64,000 nucleotides of DNA from Paenibacillus sp. OVF10 (GCA_022836915.1 CP094668.1:1240001-1304000); one strand, 5' to 3'. Shown: positions 18,430-29,038, counted from the first letter of the stretch. The notes: generated by a model from the sequence alone, not told the origin. Made by a program: numbers and translations.

Positions 18430-19206
18430 CATCTTGCCGCAATGCCAGCAAGAATCGGGGAAGACGGGTGATCGCTATTATGCAGTTGAACCTGGAAATG
18501 AGGATACCCTATCTTCGTTCATGATGATTGATCAGGGTGAGGGGCAGTACACATTGGATTTATGGAGTGAAGCACATTCCAATCCTTATTGGGGAGATCG
18601 GATGTCATCCGTTTTGGATAAAATCACATGGTCCTCTCTATATGCAACTGCTCCTGCCTCATTTCCGTGGGAGAAGCTTGGATACCGGGCGGATGTTCTT
18701 GCCCATCGGTATCGATTTTTCAGCAAGTTGAAAGACGTTCCCGTGCCGGCTATGCCTAATGAAGACGCGGTTTGGATGTCTGCGGAGGGGCAGGCGGATT
18801 CCCTTGCACACTTGCTCCAGGCCAGTGATCCTACCTGTCCAGGTTGGGAAGCTGCTCGTCAAGCTATCGGAGATATTTATCAAGGGGTATATGGCAAGTT
18901 GCTGAAAGGTTCCGGGCTTGTGGAACTGGAGGAAGTAAGATTGGGGGCTGCCTGTTAAGCGATGAGTTTGGGAGTGTACTCCTTGCTCATATATTCACAA
19001 TACCAGAAGCGAAACGTCAAGGATGGGCCCGATGGCTTGCTGCATATGGTCTCCATCGGTGCAGTTCAGATCCGGATCAGCGAATTAAAGCTTCACTTGA
19101 TGCAAACAACCGGGGCAGTTATCAATTGATGACGGCGCTGAATTTACAACAGGTGCCTGAACTTATACACGTATGCCGAATCACGAAAGAGAGTGAACTT
19201 TCATGA
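18407..19206 (+). CDS. GNAT-type acetyltransferase in the lanthipeptide operon (one frameshift)
   Basis: 266 aa when repaired. The C-terminal part has a GNAT pattern: GSVLLAHIFTIPEAKRQGWARWLAAYGL is beta4 plus an acetyl-CoA loop of the R-x-x-G-x-A type, and ASLDANNRGSYQLMTALNL is the usual late Asn-x-x-S region. The N-terminal half is not recognised. The frame breaks near 18945, where GGGGG needs GGGGGG. ATG 18407 follows GGAGGGG and overlaps the end of the synthetase by 23 bases; its own stop overlaps the next gene by 4. Tight coupling suggests a role in peptide tailoring or self-protection; the substrate is unknown. Confidence 0.72.
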
Positions 19207-20667
19207 TGCCTGTCTCACTGGAAAGTACGGATTATCATGATCTGAGAAGTAAATGGTTTCGTGTGAGTCATGAACCTGGATTGTTTGTTGTTGAAGGGAC
19301 ATCAGATGTGGTGAAGCATGAAATTCACAAACTGAGAACGCATTGGCAGGATAAGGTTATACAAATTGCGGTTGGTGATCCGTATGCTACTCTCCCGCTG
19401 ATCTATCAACTAAATCCATTTCAGCCAATAGATGATCTTGTGGCATGTAAAAATGCGTTATTGAGATTCCAAAGATCAGGGTGGACGCCTGGTAATAGGA
19501 AATGGGTTCTGGTTGAAGTATCTTCCTACCTTCACCCTGCGGATCTGGGAGCCATCCACTATATCCTGTATCGACAGAAACTAAGGGGAGTAAGTGTAGT
19601 GCTTTTTTCATCGATATCCAACCATGGCGAATATTCCTGAGGATATACCCAAACTTCCGGTATCTATTGTCAGGGATACGCCCGATCAGACCCGACGTTT
19701 GTTGGAAGAACAGCTACAAATGGTAAGCAAGGATAATGGAAAGGAAAAAGAGGCAGCGTTGGCGCTCTACAATAGGCTGGCCTGGGTTTTGTTGTCCAAA
19801 TCGGCTGATCCGGCCCGCTACAGGTCCTGTTTTCATTTTTTCGACCATAATTCTTTATTTCAACGGTTGTCGGCGACACAGCAGGCAGTACTCTGGTTTG
19901 AGTTGGGTCAGCTGTTGACCAAAAACGGGAAGCAGTATACCGAAGCACGACACTGTTATTCGAAAGCTCGGGAAATCATTGCCCATGAAGAACTAACTGA
20001 AACGTATCGTACTGGGAAATGGGCTGCGCTTGATAATGGTGAGGCATTAATTGAGATGCAGGAGGGCAATGTAGAACGCGCAATTATGCTGGAGCAACAG
20101 GCTGGCCAGCGTATACGCCAGCTTTCTGATGGACCCGATAAGCGAGTTTTTCAGATTCAGACGTTACTAAACATTGCGGGCTTGCAGCTCCGGGCGGGTC
20201 TCTATGCAGAGGCAGGTAAGACGTTGCTGGCTGCGGAGAAGTTATGTGTTGATGCGTATGTAGATTGGCTGGGGCATGTACTGCAATTAAAAATGGTATT
20301 ACATCAACAGCTGGGTGAGCAGGAGCAGGAATATGAACTGTTGATTCAGTTGTTACGTATGAAGACAAACACTATCCATTCCAAACTGCTTGGCCGTGCG
20401 GTGGAAATCGCTGGTGCGCTGATTACTCAAGGGTTAGAGGAACGGGCATCCCGAGTGTACCGTCTATTGATGATGGGGCTGCCGGTTGCCAGTCTGCCAC
20501 AGATCAGATTGATTCGGGAAACATTAGGCAGACTGGGGACCGTTACTCCCCTAGATGCATACACGCAGGACCAGTATATTGATAAACTGGAATCGCAATT
20601 GGAGGGATGGGAGCAGTTAAAGTGCTGGAATGAGAGGAGGAAATCCGGTTGGGCTATCCATTCCTGA
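19203..20667 (+). CDS. Degenerate STAND-like ATPase with TPR region (probable single frameshifted gene)
   Basis: Two overlapping frames (19203-19640 and 19624-20667) appear to be one 487 aa protein; removing one T from the T6 near 19606 joins them, and the second frame has no ribosome site. The N-terminal 190 residues follow the order of a STAND/AAA ATPase: GLFVVEGTSDVVKHE sits where a P-loop would be but lacks GKS/T, WVLVEVSSYLHPAD resembles Walker B, and VSVVLF resembles sensor 1. The rest is helical with TPR-like repeats. It is translationally coupled to the GNAT and the protease genes. It may be a scaffold or regulator; the fold assignment is inference. Confidence 0.55.
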
Positions 20668-22400
20668 CACGAATGAGTGTGAACAAGGAACGAACGAGTA
20701 TGCTCTTAGGCTATGATGACAATACATGCGAATGGTGCAGTCTTGATGATACAGGCCGCATGGATAGCCGTCAGAGCCTTTCTGAACATGGGACAGAGTC
20801 AGATCAGCACACGCATCATATTCAGTTTATGGGCAGGAACCGTGTTCTGGTGATCACACAGGACAAGTCGGGGAAATGGCTTCATATATACGAGAATGAG
20901 AAGCAAGCAATTCTGGTTCAGAGCCTATTTGTGAAGTTTCCATTTCCTGTGATGCAGGCCGCTTGGCAAGAGGGGCAGTTAATTCTGCTATTTTCCATTA
21001 GACGTTCAGGAGCTGTCCGTATAGGTCTTTACGATCCCGAGAAGGATGAGGCGCGATGGGTTACTCCTGATCTGGACAACCCGCAATTTGTATTCTGGTC
21101 TGCATCAACACGAGAGGTTGGTGTAAACGTTGGTGGATTCGGAAGAGTGTACTCATATTCCAAAGATATCCTTCCTTCATCCGAAATACCCTACACGGAG
21201 TATGCCTACCCTGTGATGGATAAGCAGGGGGATCTGATAGCCGTTTCTATTCCTGTGGAAGATGGCTTCCAGCCGGGATGGATCAGGCAGGGAGAGGATC
21301 GGGTGCATGAATGTTCAACGGATAGCCAACCCTTCTCTGAAATGATTAGAATGCAACTCGATCTACATCAACAGCTAGTCCTCTGCGAAGGGATAACCTG
21401 CGGCAGGTGGCAATATGTTCAATATACATTGGACAGAGAGAAGAGGTATGAGCTGTATGATTATCCGGGAATCTTGACACAGGCTGTGCTCAGCAGGGAC
21501 AGGCAGGGCTTGATTGGAAAATATGAATCTATCGTAAGTCCTCCGGTGCCGGGGATATACCGGTTTTCGGAACAAACGCGTACGATTACCCGTTTCCCGG
21601 TTGAGCGAGATGAGAGAATTGGCAAGCATCCTGACGAGGAACCCGATGTAATCTATGGATGGGTTCGTTATGGACATGAGATGATTCCGTACATGGACAT
21701 ACACCCGGAGGGCGCAGAACACGTGGTCATCTATCTTCATGGCGGACCTCATAATTGCCTGTTTGACAGCTTTAGTCCGGTCATTAGCGGATTATATCAG
21801 GCAGGAGTGCGGGTTATCGGGCTGAACTATCCCGGTAGTTCAGGGTTCGGCACGGATTACAGGATGCGCATTCAGAACGATTGGGGCGGCGTGGATGCAG
21901 ATGTCATCCAGTTCATGCGGAAGCAGATGTTATCTTCCTATTCACACGTATCTCTCTATGGAGTAAGCTATGGGGCTTATCTGGCATTGCTGGTAGCAGG
22001 TAAAGGTCCGGCGTTATGGAGTACTGTGGTTGCCTGTGCACCGTTTACGGATCTGGAAGGACTGTACGCAGGCGGAGGAGCGAAGCTGAGATCATTCTTG
22101 GAAACTGAAATCGGTGAGCTTTTGCATGATCATTCTGCCCTGCGGGATAGAAGCCCAACGGCTTATATATCCGGACTCAGTGAGGTGAATATTCAACTCA
22201 TTCACGGTCAGGCTGATCAACTGTGTCCCGTAGAACAGACGGAGAGGTTATATCTGGACATCGTGAAAAACAAGCAAATGTCTGGTGCTGTAGGCAGGAT
22301 TGAGCTTCATATCGAGGATATGGCGCATGAAGCTTATTCGGAGCGAATCTGGGCGCAGAAGGCTGTTGATTTTCTAACCTATAGTAGAGTATCCACGTAG
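20649..22400 (+). CDS. Prolyl-oligopeptidase-type (S9) serine peptidase, probable lanthipeptide leader protease
   Basis: 583 aa, intact. The N-terminal ~340 residues form a beta-propeller-like part. The C-terminal alpha/beta hydrolase has YLHGGPH (oxyanion region), GVSYGAYLAL with the nucleophile Ser, GQADQLCPVEQT with the catalytic Asp, and EDMAHEAYSE with the catalytic His. POP-type enzymes are the known leader-removing proteases of several class III lanthipeptides (FlaP type), so the same role is likely here. TTG 20649 follows GAGAGGAGG by 8 bases and overlaps the upstream gene by 19. No signal peptide, so cytoplasmic. It is the last gene of the operon before the terminator. Confidence 0.85.
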   Translation: MGYPFLTRMSVNKERTSMLLGYDDNTCEWCSLDDTGRMDSRQSLSEHGTESDQHTHHIQFMGRNRVLVITQDKSGKWLHIYENEKQAILVQSLFVKFPFPVMQAAWQEGQLILLFSIRRSGAVRIGLYDPEKDEARWVTPDLDNPQFVFWSASTREVGVNVGGFGRVYSYSKDILPSSEIPYTEYAYPVMDKQGDLIAVSIPVEDGFQPGWIRQGEDRVHECSTDSQPFSEMIRMQLDLHQQLVLCEGITCGRWQYVQYTLDREKRYELYDYPGILTQAVLSRDRQGLIGKYESIVSPPVPGIYRFSEQTRTITRFPVERDERIGKHPDEEPDVIYGWVRYGHEMIPYMDIHPEGAEHVVIYLHGGPHNCLFDSFSPVISGLYQAGVRVIGLNYPGSSGFGTDYRMRIQNDWGGVDADVIQFMRKQMLSSYSHVSLYGVSYGAYLALLVAGKGPALWSTVVACAPFTDLEGLYAGGGAKLRSFLETEIGELLHDHSALRDRSPTAYISGLSEVNIQLIHGQADQLCPVEQTERLYLDIVKNKQMSGAVGRIELHIEDMAHEAYSERIWAQKAVDFLTYSRVST

Positions 22401-22416
22401 AAAAATACGTGATGTT

Positions 22417-22439
22417 GAAGCCGCAAATACGGCTTTTTT
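22417..22439 (+). terminator. Terminator of the lanthipeptide operon
   Basis: AGCCG/CGGCT hairpin with a 6-base loop followed by TTTTTTG, 17 bases after the protease stop. Confidence 0.75.
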
Positions 22440-22661
22440 GGCGATGTTTAAGGTAATGATATGGAAAGGAAAGCAGTTGGGGAAGTATTGTTCGTGGTCT
22501 GGTGCATAGTTTGAGAGGTTAAGCGGATGAACATTAACGTTTACAAGATGTCTCATCCGGTTTAAGATGGCGTGAGCCGTTTAAGGTATATAACAATAGG
22601 ATTAAGTATTAAAATAACGGTAAGTTGATGAGAAGATATCTACAGAAAAGAGGGAATTTAT

Positions 22662-23294
22662 ATGAAAGTAGCCATTTTTGGAGCAACCGGAGCGATTGGT
22701 AAGACAATACTGTGGGAGCTGATGGATCGTGGGCATGAAGTGACAGCGGTGGTGCGTGACCCGTCCAAAATTGAGATGGTGCATGAGCGTTTGCGTGTAC
22801 AACAGGGAGATCTGCTTAACCCGGATCAGGTGGCAGATTTTGCAGCGGGTCAGGAAGCGGTTGTGAGTGCATATGGACCGAAGTTTGGTGGAGAAGAAGA
22901 GATGCTGGAAGTGACACGTTCGTTAATCGAGGGTGTGCGCCGGGCAAAAGCAGGACGTCTGGTTGTAGTTGGTGGAGCGGGAAGTTTGCTGACCGATTCC
23001 GGAGAGATGCTGATGGATACGCCGGGATTCCCGGAAGAAGTTAAGCCACTTGCGAAAGCCCATGCAGAAGCATATGACCTGATTGAAGCGTCAGGTATTC
23101 ACTGGACCTACATGAGCCCTGCTGCAACAATCACAACAGGACGTCGGACTGGCCAGTTCCGAGTTGGTATGACCCGTGTGATTACAGATGATATCGGGGA
23201 AAGCTCCATTTCCGTTGGCGATTTTGCAGCGGCTTTGGTGGACGAACTGGACGATCCGCAGTTTATTCAGGCACGATTTACAGTAGGTTACTAA
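22662..23294 (+). CDS. NAD(P)-binding Rossmann oxidoreductase (NmrA/YwnB type)
   Basis: 210 aa. GATGAIGKT at residues 8-16 is the GxxGxxG dinucleotide loop of atypical short-chain dehydrogenases. VVGGAGS and HWTYMSPAA match the NmrA-like NAD(P)H-binding family (B. subtilis YwnB-like). No Tyr-x-x-x-Lys pair is seen, so it may be a reductase of unknown substrate or a redox sensor. Start has GAGGGAATTTAT ahead. Stands alone. Confidence 0.85.
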   Translation: MKVAIFGATGAIGKTILWELMDRGHEVTAVVRDPSKIEMVHERLRVQQGDLLNPDQVADFAAGQEAVVSAYGPKFGGEEEMLEVTRSLIEGVRRAKAGRLVVVGGAGSLLTDSGEMLMDTPGFPEEVKPLAKAHAEAYDLIEASGIHWTYMSPAATITTGRRTGQFRVGMTRVITDDIGESSISVGDFAAALVDELDDPQFIQARFTVGY

Positions 23295-23495
23295 GCGTAG
23301 ACAGGCTTTGGAATGGATAATTTAATCTGAAGGTCTCGTACACGGAATCGATAGAGTTTCCGATGATGTATCGATTGGATTGTGGTAACTGGATGAGGTA
23401 AGGGAATATAGTGATACACTTACAGAACACAGCGTTTAGGTGCGAAGTTGTTGCTTTTAGGTAAGAGATGAGCTTGTCACGGGGAGGGATGAACG

Positions 23496-25170
23496 TTGTT
23501 TATCGTAACCGCTGAACAAATGAGAGCTGTGGACGAGCATACCATTCATCAGCTCGGTATTCCGGCAGCTAGTCTAATGGAGAATGCAGGCCGTGCCATA
23601 GCCGAGGAAGTCATCAAGCTGTGCCGGGAAGGGCAGGCAGAAGGCCGGCTTGTGGATTCAGGGCAGCTTGGCCATAGCAGCAAGACAGGTGTGAGGCGGA
23701 CACACACCGGGCCCGGTGATCGGCAAGGTTATGGTGGCGACATCATCGCCGATCCGGCGCTGGTGATGGAGCGCCCGGGAGATCAGCAATGGTACATGCT
23801 GATCGGCAAGGGCAATAATGGCGGCGATGGGCTGGTGGCCGCGCGCCATTTGGTTGAAGCAGGGCTTGGCGTGACATTGGTCTACGCCGATGCCCTGAGG
23901 CACTGCGTGGCGAAGCTGCAGTGCAACGGGATGCCGCTGCTCAGCTTGGCATCCCTGCTCTTGTCCACGGGCGCGAAGCCGTGGACTTCAGCCGGTGCAC
24001 AGGCATCGTGGATGCGCTGCTGGGCACCGGGTCGCGGGGAGCGCCGCGGGGGCTTACGCGGCGCTGATTGAGGCGGCGAACGACAGCGGCAAGCCGGTCG
24101 TGTCTGCCGATGTGCCAAGCGGGCTGGACGCCGACACCGGAGAGGTGCACAAGCCCTGCATTCAAGCCCGGGTGACCGTATGTCTCGCGCTGCTTAAGCG
24201 CGGGCTGGTGCAGTACCCGGGCGCTTCTGCCGCGGGCGCATTGTGGTGCGCGCCATCGGTATTCCCGCGCGGCTTGCGCCAGAGCATGGCCCCTCGGTCC
24301 GTCTGCTGACGGACGAGGTGCTGCGCGGTGCGCTGCGCGTGGATACAGGCCGCCGCCGGGCACCGGACGGTCACAAGGGCACCTACGGCCACGTACTGCT
24401 GGCCGCAGGAAGTCTGCCGATGAGCGGCGCTGGCCTGCTCGGCCAAAGCCGCGCTGCGCGCAGGTTGCGGGCTTGCCACATGGGCGCTGCCCGCGGCACT
24501 GCTGCCGCATGTCATCGGCACCGTGCCCGAACTCATGCTCGCTGCCGCCGCCGATGGCGACAGCGGCGAATGGAACGCGGCTTCCGCGGGCGTCGTGCTG
24601 CGTCTCGCGGAGAGCCGCGACGTGCTCGCGACCGGCCCGGGCCTCGGCCGCTTCAAAGGCGACACAGACTGGCTGCGCTGTCTGTGGCAACAAACGGATC
24701 GTCCGCTCGTCATCGACGCGGACGCCCTCAACATGCTGGCAGACGCTGGCCCACATGGGCCTCGCGACTGGGGCCAGCGAAGTGCGGCGACAATCCTGAC
24801 GCCGCACCCTGGCGAAATGGGTCGACTGCTGGGCATGTCGACCCAAGAGGTGCAGCGTGACCGCATTGGACACGCTGCAAAATACGCCCGCGAGCAGGGC
24901 GTGACCCTTGTGCTCAAAGGAGCACGAACGGTCATCGCAACGCCATCCGGCGAGGCGTACATCAACACCACCGGGCACGCCGGCATGGCGACTGGCGGTG
25001 CCGGAGACGTATTGACCGGCATCATCGCCGGTCTGCTTGCCCAAGGGCTCAGCGCGGAGCAAGCCGCCACGTTCGGCGTATATCTCCACGGACAGGCCGC
25101 CGAACGAGCAGCCCTGCTGCGCGGTGACCCGTCGTCCCTGCTGGCCGGAGACATCATCGACGCACTGTGA
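23496..25170 (+). CDS. Bifunctional NAD(P)HX epimerase/dehydratase (several frameshifts)
   Basis: Repairs hydrated NAD(P)H. The N-terminal epimerase (NnrE) shows SLMENAGRA, GKGNNGGDGLVAARHL and PSGLDADTGEV. The C-terminal ADP-dependent dehydratase (NnrD) shows GHKGTYGHVLL, GPGLGRF, LTPHPGEMGRLLG, KGARTV and TGGAGDVLTGIIAGLLAQG. The frame breaks at about 23973, 24052, 24243 and twice between 24430 and 24470; adding five bases gives 559 aa, in line with the family. Base composition is much GC-richer than neighbours from about 23900. TTG 23496 follows GGGGAGGGA by 7 bases. Unusually long insertion at about residues 45-95 before the GNNGGDG motif. Confidence 0.88.
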
Positions 25171-25349
25171 GGATGGGGCAGTGGGAGAAGCTCACGGTTT
25201 TGAGCTACGCCTATGACGATTCATTTTCAATATTCAAGTGATCCAACGAACCAAAGAACCAGCGCACCAGCGCATCAAAAGTAGATGAGTGCACGTTGAT
25301 CATTGTCCATTATTCAATGATCAGTACTCAATGCCTAATGCCCAATGCC

Positions 25350-25543
25350 CTAACGAACCTGATTCACCTTATACCGCGGTTTACATCGAGGGTCAAAAGC
25401 TAACGAATCTCATCCACGTTATTTCTGCGTATTTCAGAGAAAACACTGAAAAACCAGGCTAAATTAGGGAATAGAGTGCCTGAGATTTGTTAGATTTAAT
25501 AATCTGCAATTAATGGCCCAATAAGGTTTGCACGGTTCGTTAA
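25350..25543. repeat. TAACGAATC palindromic repeat, copy 2
   Basis: Holds CTAACGAACCTGATTCACCTTAT, CTAACGAATCTCATCCACGTTATTT and, inverted, GCACGGTTCGTTA. Same family as blocks at 11637, 45242 and 62676. Confidence 0.7.
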
Positions 25544-25573
25544 ACTTTGGATCTGAAACGCTGATGCCTTGTA

Positions 25574-25792
25574 TCTATATAAGTTGAACTAAAAGAATAT
25601 TTACACTAGACACTCTGTTGACAGAACAACCTTCCGATCGCTGTGATCCCCAGTTTTTTCTTTTATAAATTAGGAAATCCGGGGATAGCGTATGCTTCGA
25701 AGCAGCTTTCTTTCAGAAAGCTTGTAGCTCCGCTTCTTCAGGTTTTTTCTGTCCTCTCCGTTTTTTGTATATGTTTAGTTCAATTTATATAC
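25574..25792 (-). repeat. MITE-like interspersed repeat, copy B
   Basis: Inverted relative to copy A. Left end TCTATATAAGTTGAACT...TTTACAC, right end GTATATGTTTAGTTCAATTTATAT. Internal GACAGAACAACCTTCCGATCGCTG, a CCCCAG..CCGGGG hairpin and AGCTTTCTTTCAGAAAGCT are intact. Confidence 0.85.
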
Positions 25793-25849
25793 TTTCATAT
25801 CTTTGAAACGAATTAATTTTTTAGATGAAACGACAACGATCAGTTACTG

Positions 25850-25894
25850 AAAAGGGGAGCCCTGTCATGATTCATGACGGAGGCTCCCCTTTAT
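25850..25894. terminator. Bidirectional terminator downstream of the chemoreceptor gene
   Basis: AAAGGGGAGCC and GGCTCCCCTTT enclose an inner TGTCATGATTCATGACG palindrome. T-runs flank both sides. It serves the leftward chemoreceptor operon and possibly rightward readthrough. Confidence 0.8.
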
Positions 25895-25959
25895 TTGTTT
25901 GTTTGTATGCTCACGCTGCCTGATCCTGGCTCGGATCTAACCTGCCTATAATCTGCCTG

Positions 25960-26005
25960 AAATTTGCATCTAACCTGCATCTAATCTGCATCTAAACTAC
26001 ATCCG
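25960..26005. repeat. Short degenerate tandem repeat
   Basis: About four imperfect 11-12 base units of the form TGCATCTAAYC. No known role. Confidence 0.5.
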
Positions 26006-26040
26006 GCCTACGTCCGTCCCGAATTCTCCCGGCATCCTGC

Positions 26041-27693
26041 TTATAGCCGGAATCGCAGCAGTTCCTGATGCATCTCCGCACTGATATCACGCAATGACTT
26101 CACTTTGATACTTGCATCAGCGAAGGAACGTTGTTGTTCCGACGTGGAGGCGGTAATCTCTTCACTGCTGGCAGCCGACTGCTCGGTGATAGCACTGATA
26201 TTTTCGATGGCCTGTTGCACCTGTGTACTGAGTTCATTGGAGTGTTGCATGTCCTCAGCAAGCTGGTGGATACCCGTACTAATACGCTCCACACTTTCAC
26301 GAATGGCAGAGAAGGATTCACGAGTCTGGCTGGTAGCTTGTTCCTGTTCACCGAATAACTGCATGCTCTGTGCTACCGAGTTCTTCACCTTGTCCATGGA
26401 AGCCGTGATCTCGCCCACAGCCGCGTAGATATGTTTCACCGATTGCGCAGATTGTTCGGCGAGTTTGTTCACCTCGCCCGCAACAACAGCGAAGCCACGT
26501 CCGGCTTCTCCAGCGCGAGCAGCTTCAATAGAGGCATTTAACGAGAGCATGGTCGTTTGTTTGGCAATCTCCGATACATATGCCGTCATCGTAGTGATTC
26601 GAACCGCGCTTTCTTCCAGTTCCCGCACCGTTTCTTCCACCTCGGACATCGCCATGCGATTCACTTCGGCCAGGCGGAGTTGCTCTGCTACAGCCTTATT
26701 ACCTTCCTCAACGGTAGTTAATACTTCACGACCATCGATCACCGATTGGGAAGTGGCCTCCAGATTGCTATTGAAAGTAGACTGCATTTTGTCCACAACC
26801 ATCACCGTCTCACTTAGATCCTCGGCAATCTTTTGACTGCCAATCGAGAGTTCTTCCGTGGTGCGTGATACTTGCTGCACAATTGCTTGGGCTGTATCAT
26901 TGCCGCGGTCAATATCTTGCGCCATCAGATCAACACGATGACCAGCTGCACCGATGGATTGAATAATGCCGCGGATATTATGGGTCATGATACCGAAGGA
27001 GCGACTCAGGTCATCGAGTTCATCTTTGCCCCGAGCTTCCGGTAATTGTCCGCTAAGGTCACCGTCCGCAATTTGTCCCGCGGCGTCTTTGAGCGTACGA
27101 ATACGCCGGGCGATTTGGCGTGAAGTATACATATTAAACAGCATTACGGCGACGAGCAATACGATGGCTCCTACCAGAGCGGCTTGCCATGTTTGCTGAA
27201 TGTCATGTTCCAAATCGACGGTGTATTGATCATAACGATCCCGAGTCATCTCATCTAACGAATAGATATCATTCTGTATGCCCCGAACCCGAGTGCTGTA
27301 ACGTTTTGCTTCCGCACTGTTCATTGCACTCATCGCTTCAGTGGCTCCCTGGTTGAGAGCTTGTAATTTTGTCTCGATGGACTGTATTAGTTGTAACTGC
27401 TGATCGGTTTCAAGCAATCCGTCCGTGAGCTCCTGAATCATCGTTTGGCCTTCATCCAGCAAACGGAGTACTGCGTCCTGATTTCCTGCTGTCATGGAGA
27501 ACGAATAGACATCCAATGCCTGCTGGGTCTGAATCTGATTGGCATTCAGTTCACTAACCTTGAGCATGGCTGGTACCAGATTTTGATTTTTGGCATTCAT
27601 ACCGAGCAGTTGCATGATGATATAAGCGACCAGCAGAAGGCTTAAAAGTAGTGAAATTAGAGCATTAAGTATCAGTTTTCCCTGTAGTTTCAT
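26041..27693 (-). CDS. Methyl-accepting chemotaxis protein
   Basis: Transmembrane chemoreceptor, 550 aa. A first membrane helix at about 8-29 and a second at about 172-192 bound a roughly 140-residue helical extracellular domain of four-helix-bundle type. A HAMP domain (about 193-245) and the signalling hairpin follow, with the conserved tip around [37 protein letters not shown] 27693 has AAGGAGG upstream. The BMP-type lipoprotein gene ends 26 bases before it on the same strand, so binding protein and receptor are probably co-expressed. Not frameshifted. Confidence 0.93.
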   Translation of the reverse strand: MKLQGKLILNALISLLLSLLLVAYIIMQLLGMNAKNQNLVPAMLKVSELNANQIQTQQALDVYSFSMTAGNQDAVLRLLDEGQTMIQELTDGLLETDQQLQLIQSIETKLQALNQGATEAMSAMNSAEAKRYSTRVRGIQNDIYSLDEMTRDRYDQYTVDLEHDIQQTWQAALVGAIVLLVAVMLFNMYTSRQIARRIRTLKDAAGQIADGDLSGQLPEARGKDELDDLSRSFGIMTHNIRGIIQSIGAAGHRVDLMAQDIDRGNDTAQAIVQQVSRTTEELSIGSQKIAEDLSETVMVVDKMQSTFNSNLEATSQSVIDGREVLTTVEEGNKAVAEQLRLAEVNRMAMSEVEETVRELEESAVRITTMTAYVSEIAKQTTMLSLNASIEAARAGEAGRGFAVVAGEVNKLAEQSAQSVKHIYAAVGEITASMDKVKNSVAQSMQLFGEQEQATSQTRESFSAIRESVERISTGIHQLAEDMQHSNELSTQVQQAIENISAITEQSAASSEEITASTSEQQRSFADASIKVKSLRDISAEMHQELLRFRL

Positions 27694-27719
27694 GTGCGTA
27701 CCTCCTTGTATCCGATGGG

Positions 27720-28732
27720 TTATTGATCAAGCTTAATTTTGATTTGACCGGAAGAGATCTTTGCCTTCAGATCTTCGAAGGTTTGCTGTTGTTCATCACT
27801 GAGCGTGATATTATGTAGAGCAGTCAGACCCACGGCGTTCTCCGCCAGCCCCTCCACGATTTCCTTTTGAGGGAAGGTATGATTGTTTTGGACAAACGTG
27901 TTAACGGCATTATAGATAGAGACATCCACATTTTTCAGCATGGACGTAAGAATGGCTTTTTCCGCCAAAAGAATTGATCGGTATCTACACCGATGGCGTA
28001 TTTCCCTAATTTCTGAATCTCCGTCAGTGCGCCCACACCTGTGAGACCGGCAGCCACATAGATCACGTCAGCGCCCTTTTCCTGAATCATCTGTGCAGCC
28101 AGTTGTTCACCGAGCTCGGCATTACCGAAGTCCCCTGCGTAGACGGCATCAACGGTTGCATCCGGCTTGACAGCCAGAACACCTTGCTTAAAACCCTGCT
28201 CGAAATTACGAAGGACCGGTATCTCCATTCCACCAAGGAAGCCGACATGATCTTCCTTTGAAGCCATAGCGGCAATAACACCTGCCAGATAACTCCCTTC
28301 TTCGGCCCGGAATGAAATGGAGGCGATGTTAGGCAGTTCGGACTGACTGTCAATCATGAGGAACTGTTGGTCAGGATATTTGGCTGCAACTTTCTCCATA
28401 TCCGCTTGAACTGTATCACTTAGGCCGATAATCAGATCGAATTTGGCTTCTGAAAACTCCTCAAATGCAGCTTCGGCAGTTAAATTGTCGCCCGGTTCAC
28501 GATAGTCAAAGACAATGCTTTTCTCATTTCTGGCTTGAACCAGCCCATCAAAAGCAGCATCATTAAAAGAACGGTCACCCAGACCCACTTCCGTAAGCAC
28601 GATCCCAACCTTTGTTCTTGTGTCTGTTGCCGTTGTTGTATTATTGGCTGAACATGCCCCCAGGATCAGTACCGTCAGGATCATCATTAGGGTGAGACCT
28701 AGACCTGCGCGTCTGTTCTTGTTTGTTTTCAT
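27720..28732 (-). CDS. BMP-family (Med/TmpC-like) basic membrane lipoprotein (one frameshift)
   Basis: Extracytoplasmic ligand-binding lipoprotein, 337 aa when repaired. Signal with LGAC lipobox; body with [43 protein letters not shown] and [19 protein letters not shown], all hallmarks of the BMP (nucleoside-binding) family. The frame breaks near 27967, where TTTT needs a fifth T to read DQFFLAEKAIL. ATG 28732 is chosen because GAGGG lies 8 bases ahead; the open frame extends to 28816. Encoded directly upstream of a chemoreceptor and without ABC permease genes, so it may act as a chemotaxis binding protein. Confidence 0.88.
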
Positions 28733-28994
28733 GTGTGTTACCCTCATTTCTGTAGTCGCATTTTTCTGTTTTGCATGGTTCCGTAGCTCCAGGGAATGAC
28801 GTGTACATGATGACACGTATGGTGAGGATTTCCCTTTATCTATATCGGTAAGAAAGGCACTGTGAATTATGGTATGTAGTGAAAAATTACGAAAAAATAA
28901 ATATTTTTCATGAATTACACATTATTTTTACATTTCTCTGGTTAAAAGGGTACATAAATATCTACAGTAAGTTGTTTACTGACGTTAAAAGTCC
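28733..28994. other. Upstream region of the BMP-chemoreceptor operon
   Basis: AT-rich; no gene. The leftward promoter of the BMP gene should lie here, but I could not single out convincing boxes. Confidence 0.4.
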
Positions 28995-29038
28995 CAAAAA
29001 GGCACAAGAGAGGTGACATGAATCATCTCTCTTGTGCC
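28995..29038 (-). terminator. Terminator of the gamma-glutamyltransferase gene
   Basis: GGCACAAGAGAG and CTCTCTTGTGCC form a 12 bp stem; read leftward it is followed by TTTTTGG. Confidence 0.85.

Larger units (their letters stand above)
25171..26040. other. Gene-free stretch with both repeat families and a terminator
   Basis: 870 bases with no supportable gene. From left to right: TAACGAATC repeat (25350-25543), MITE copy B (25574-25792), strong two-way terminator (25850-25894) and a short degenerate tandem repeat (25960-26005). Confidence 0.7.

Noticed and set aside
19624..20667. Independent TPR gene starting at ATG 19624
   Set aside because: No ribosome site and a 17-base overlap with the preceding frame; a one-base T6 error joins both into a plausible ATPase-TPR protein. 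Kept as an open alternative.
25960..26005. CRISPR-like repeats
   Set aside because: Units are 11-12 bases, imperfect and without spacers; no cas genes in the window.
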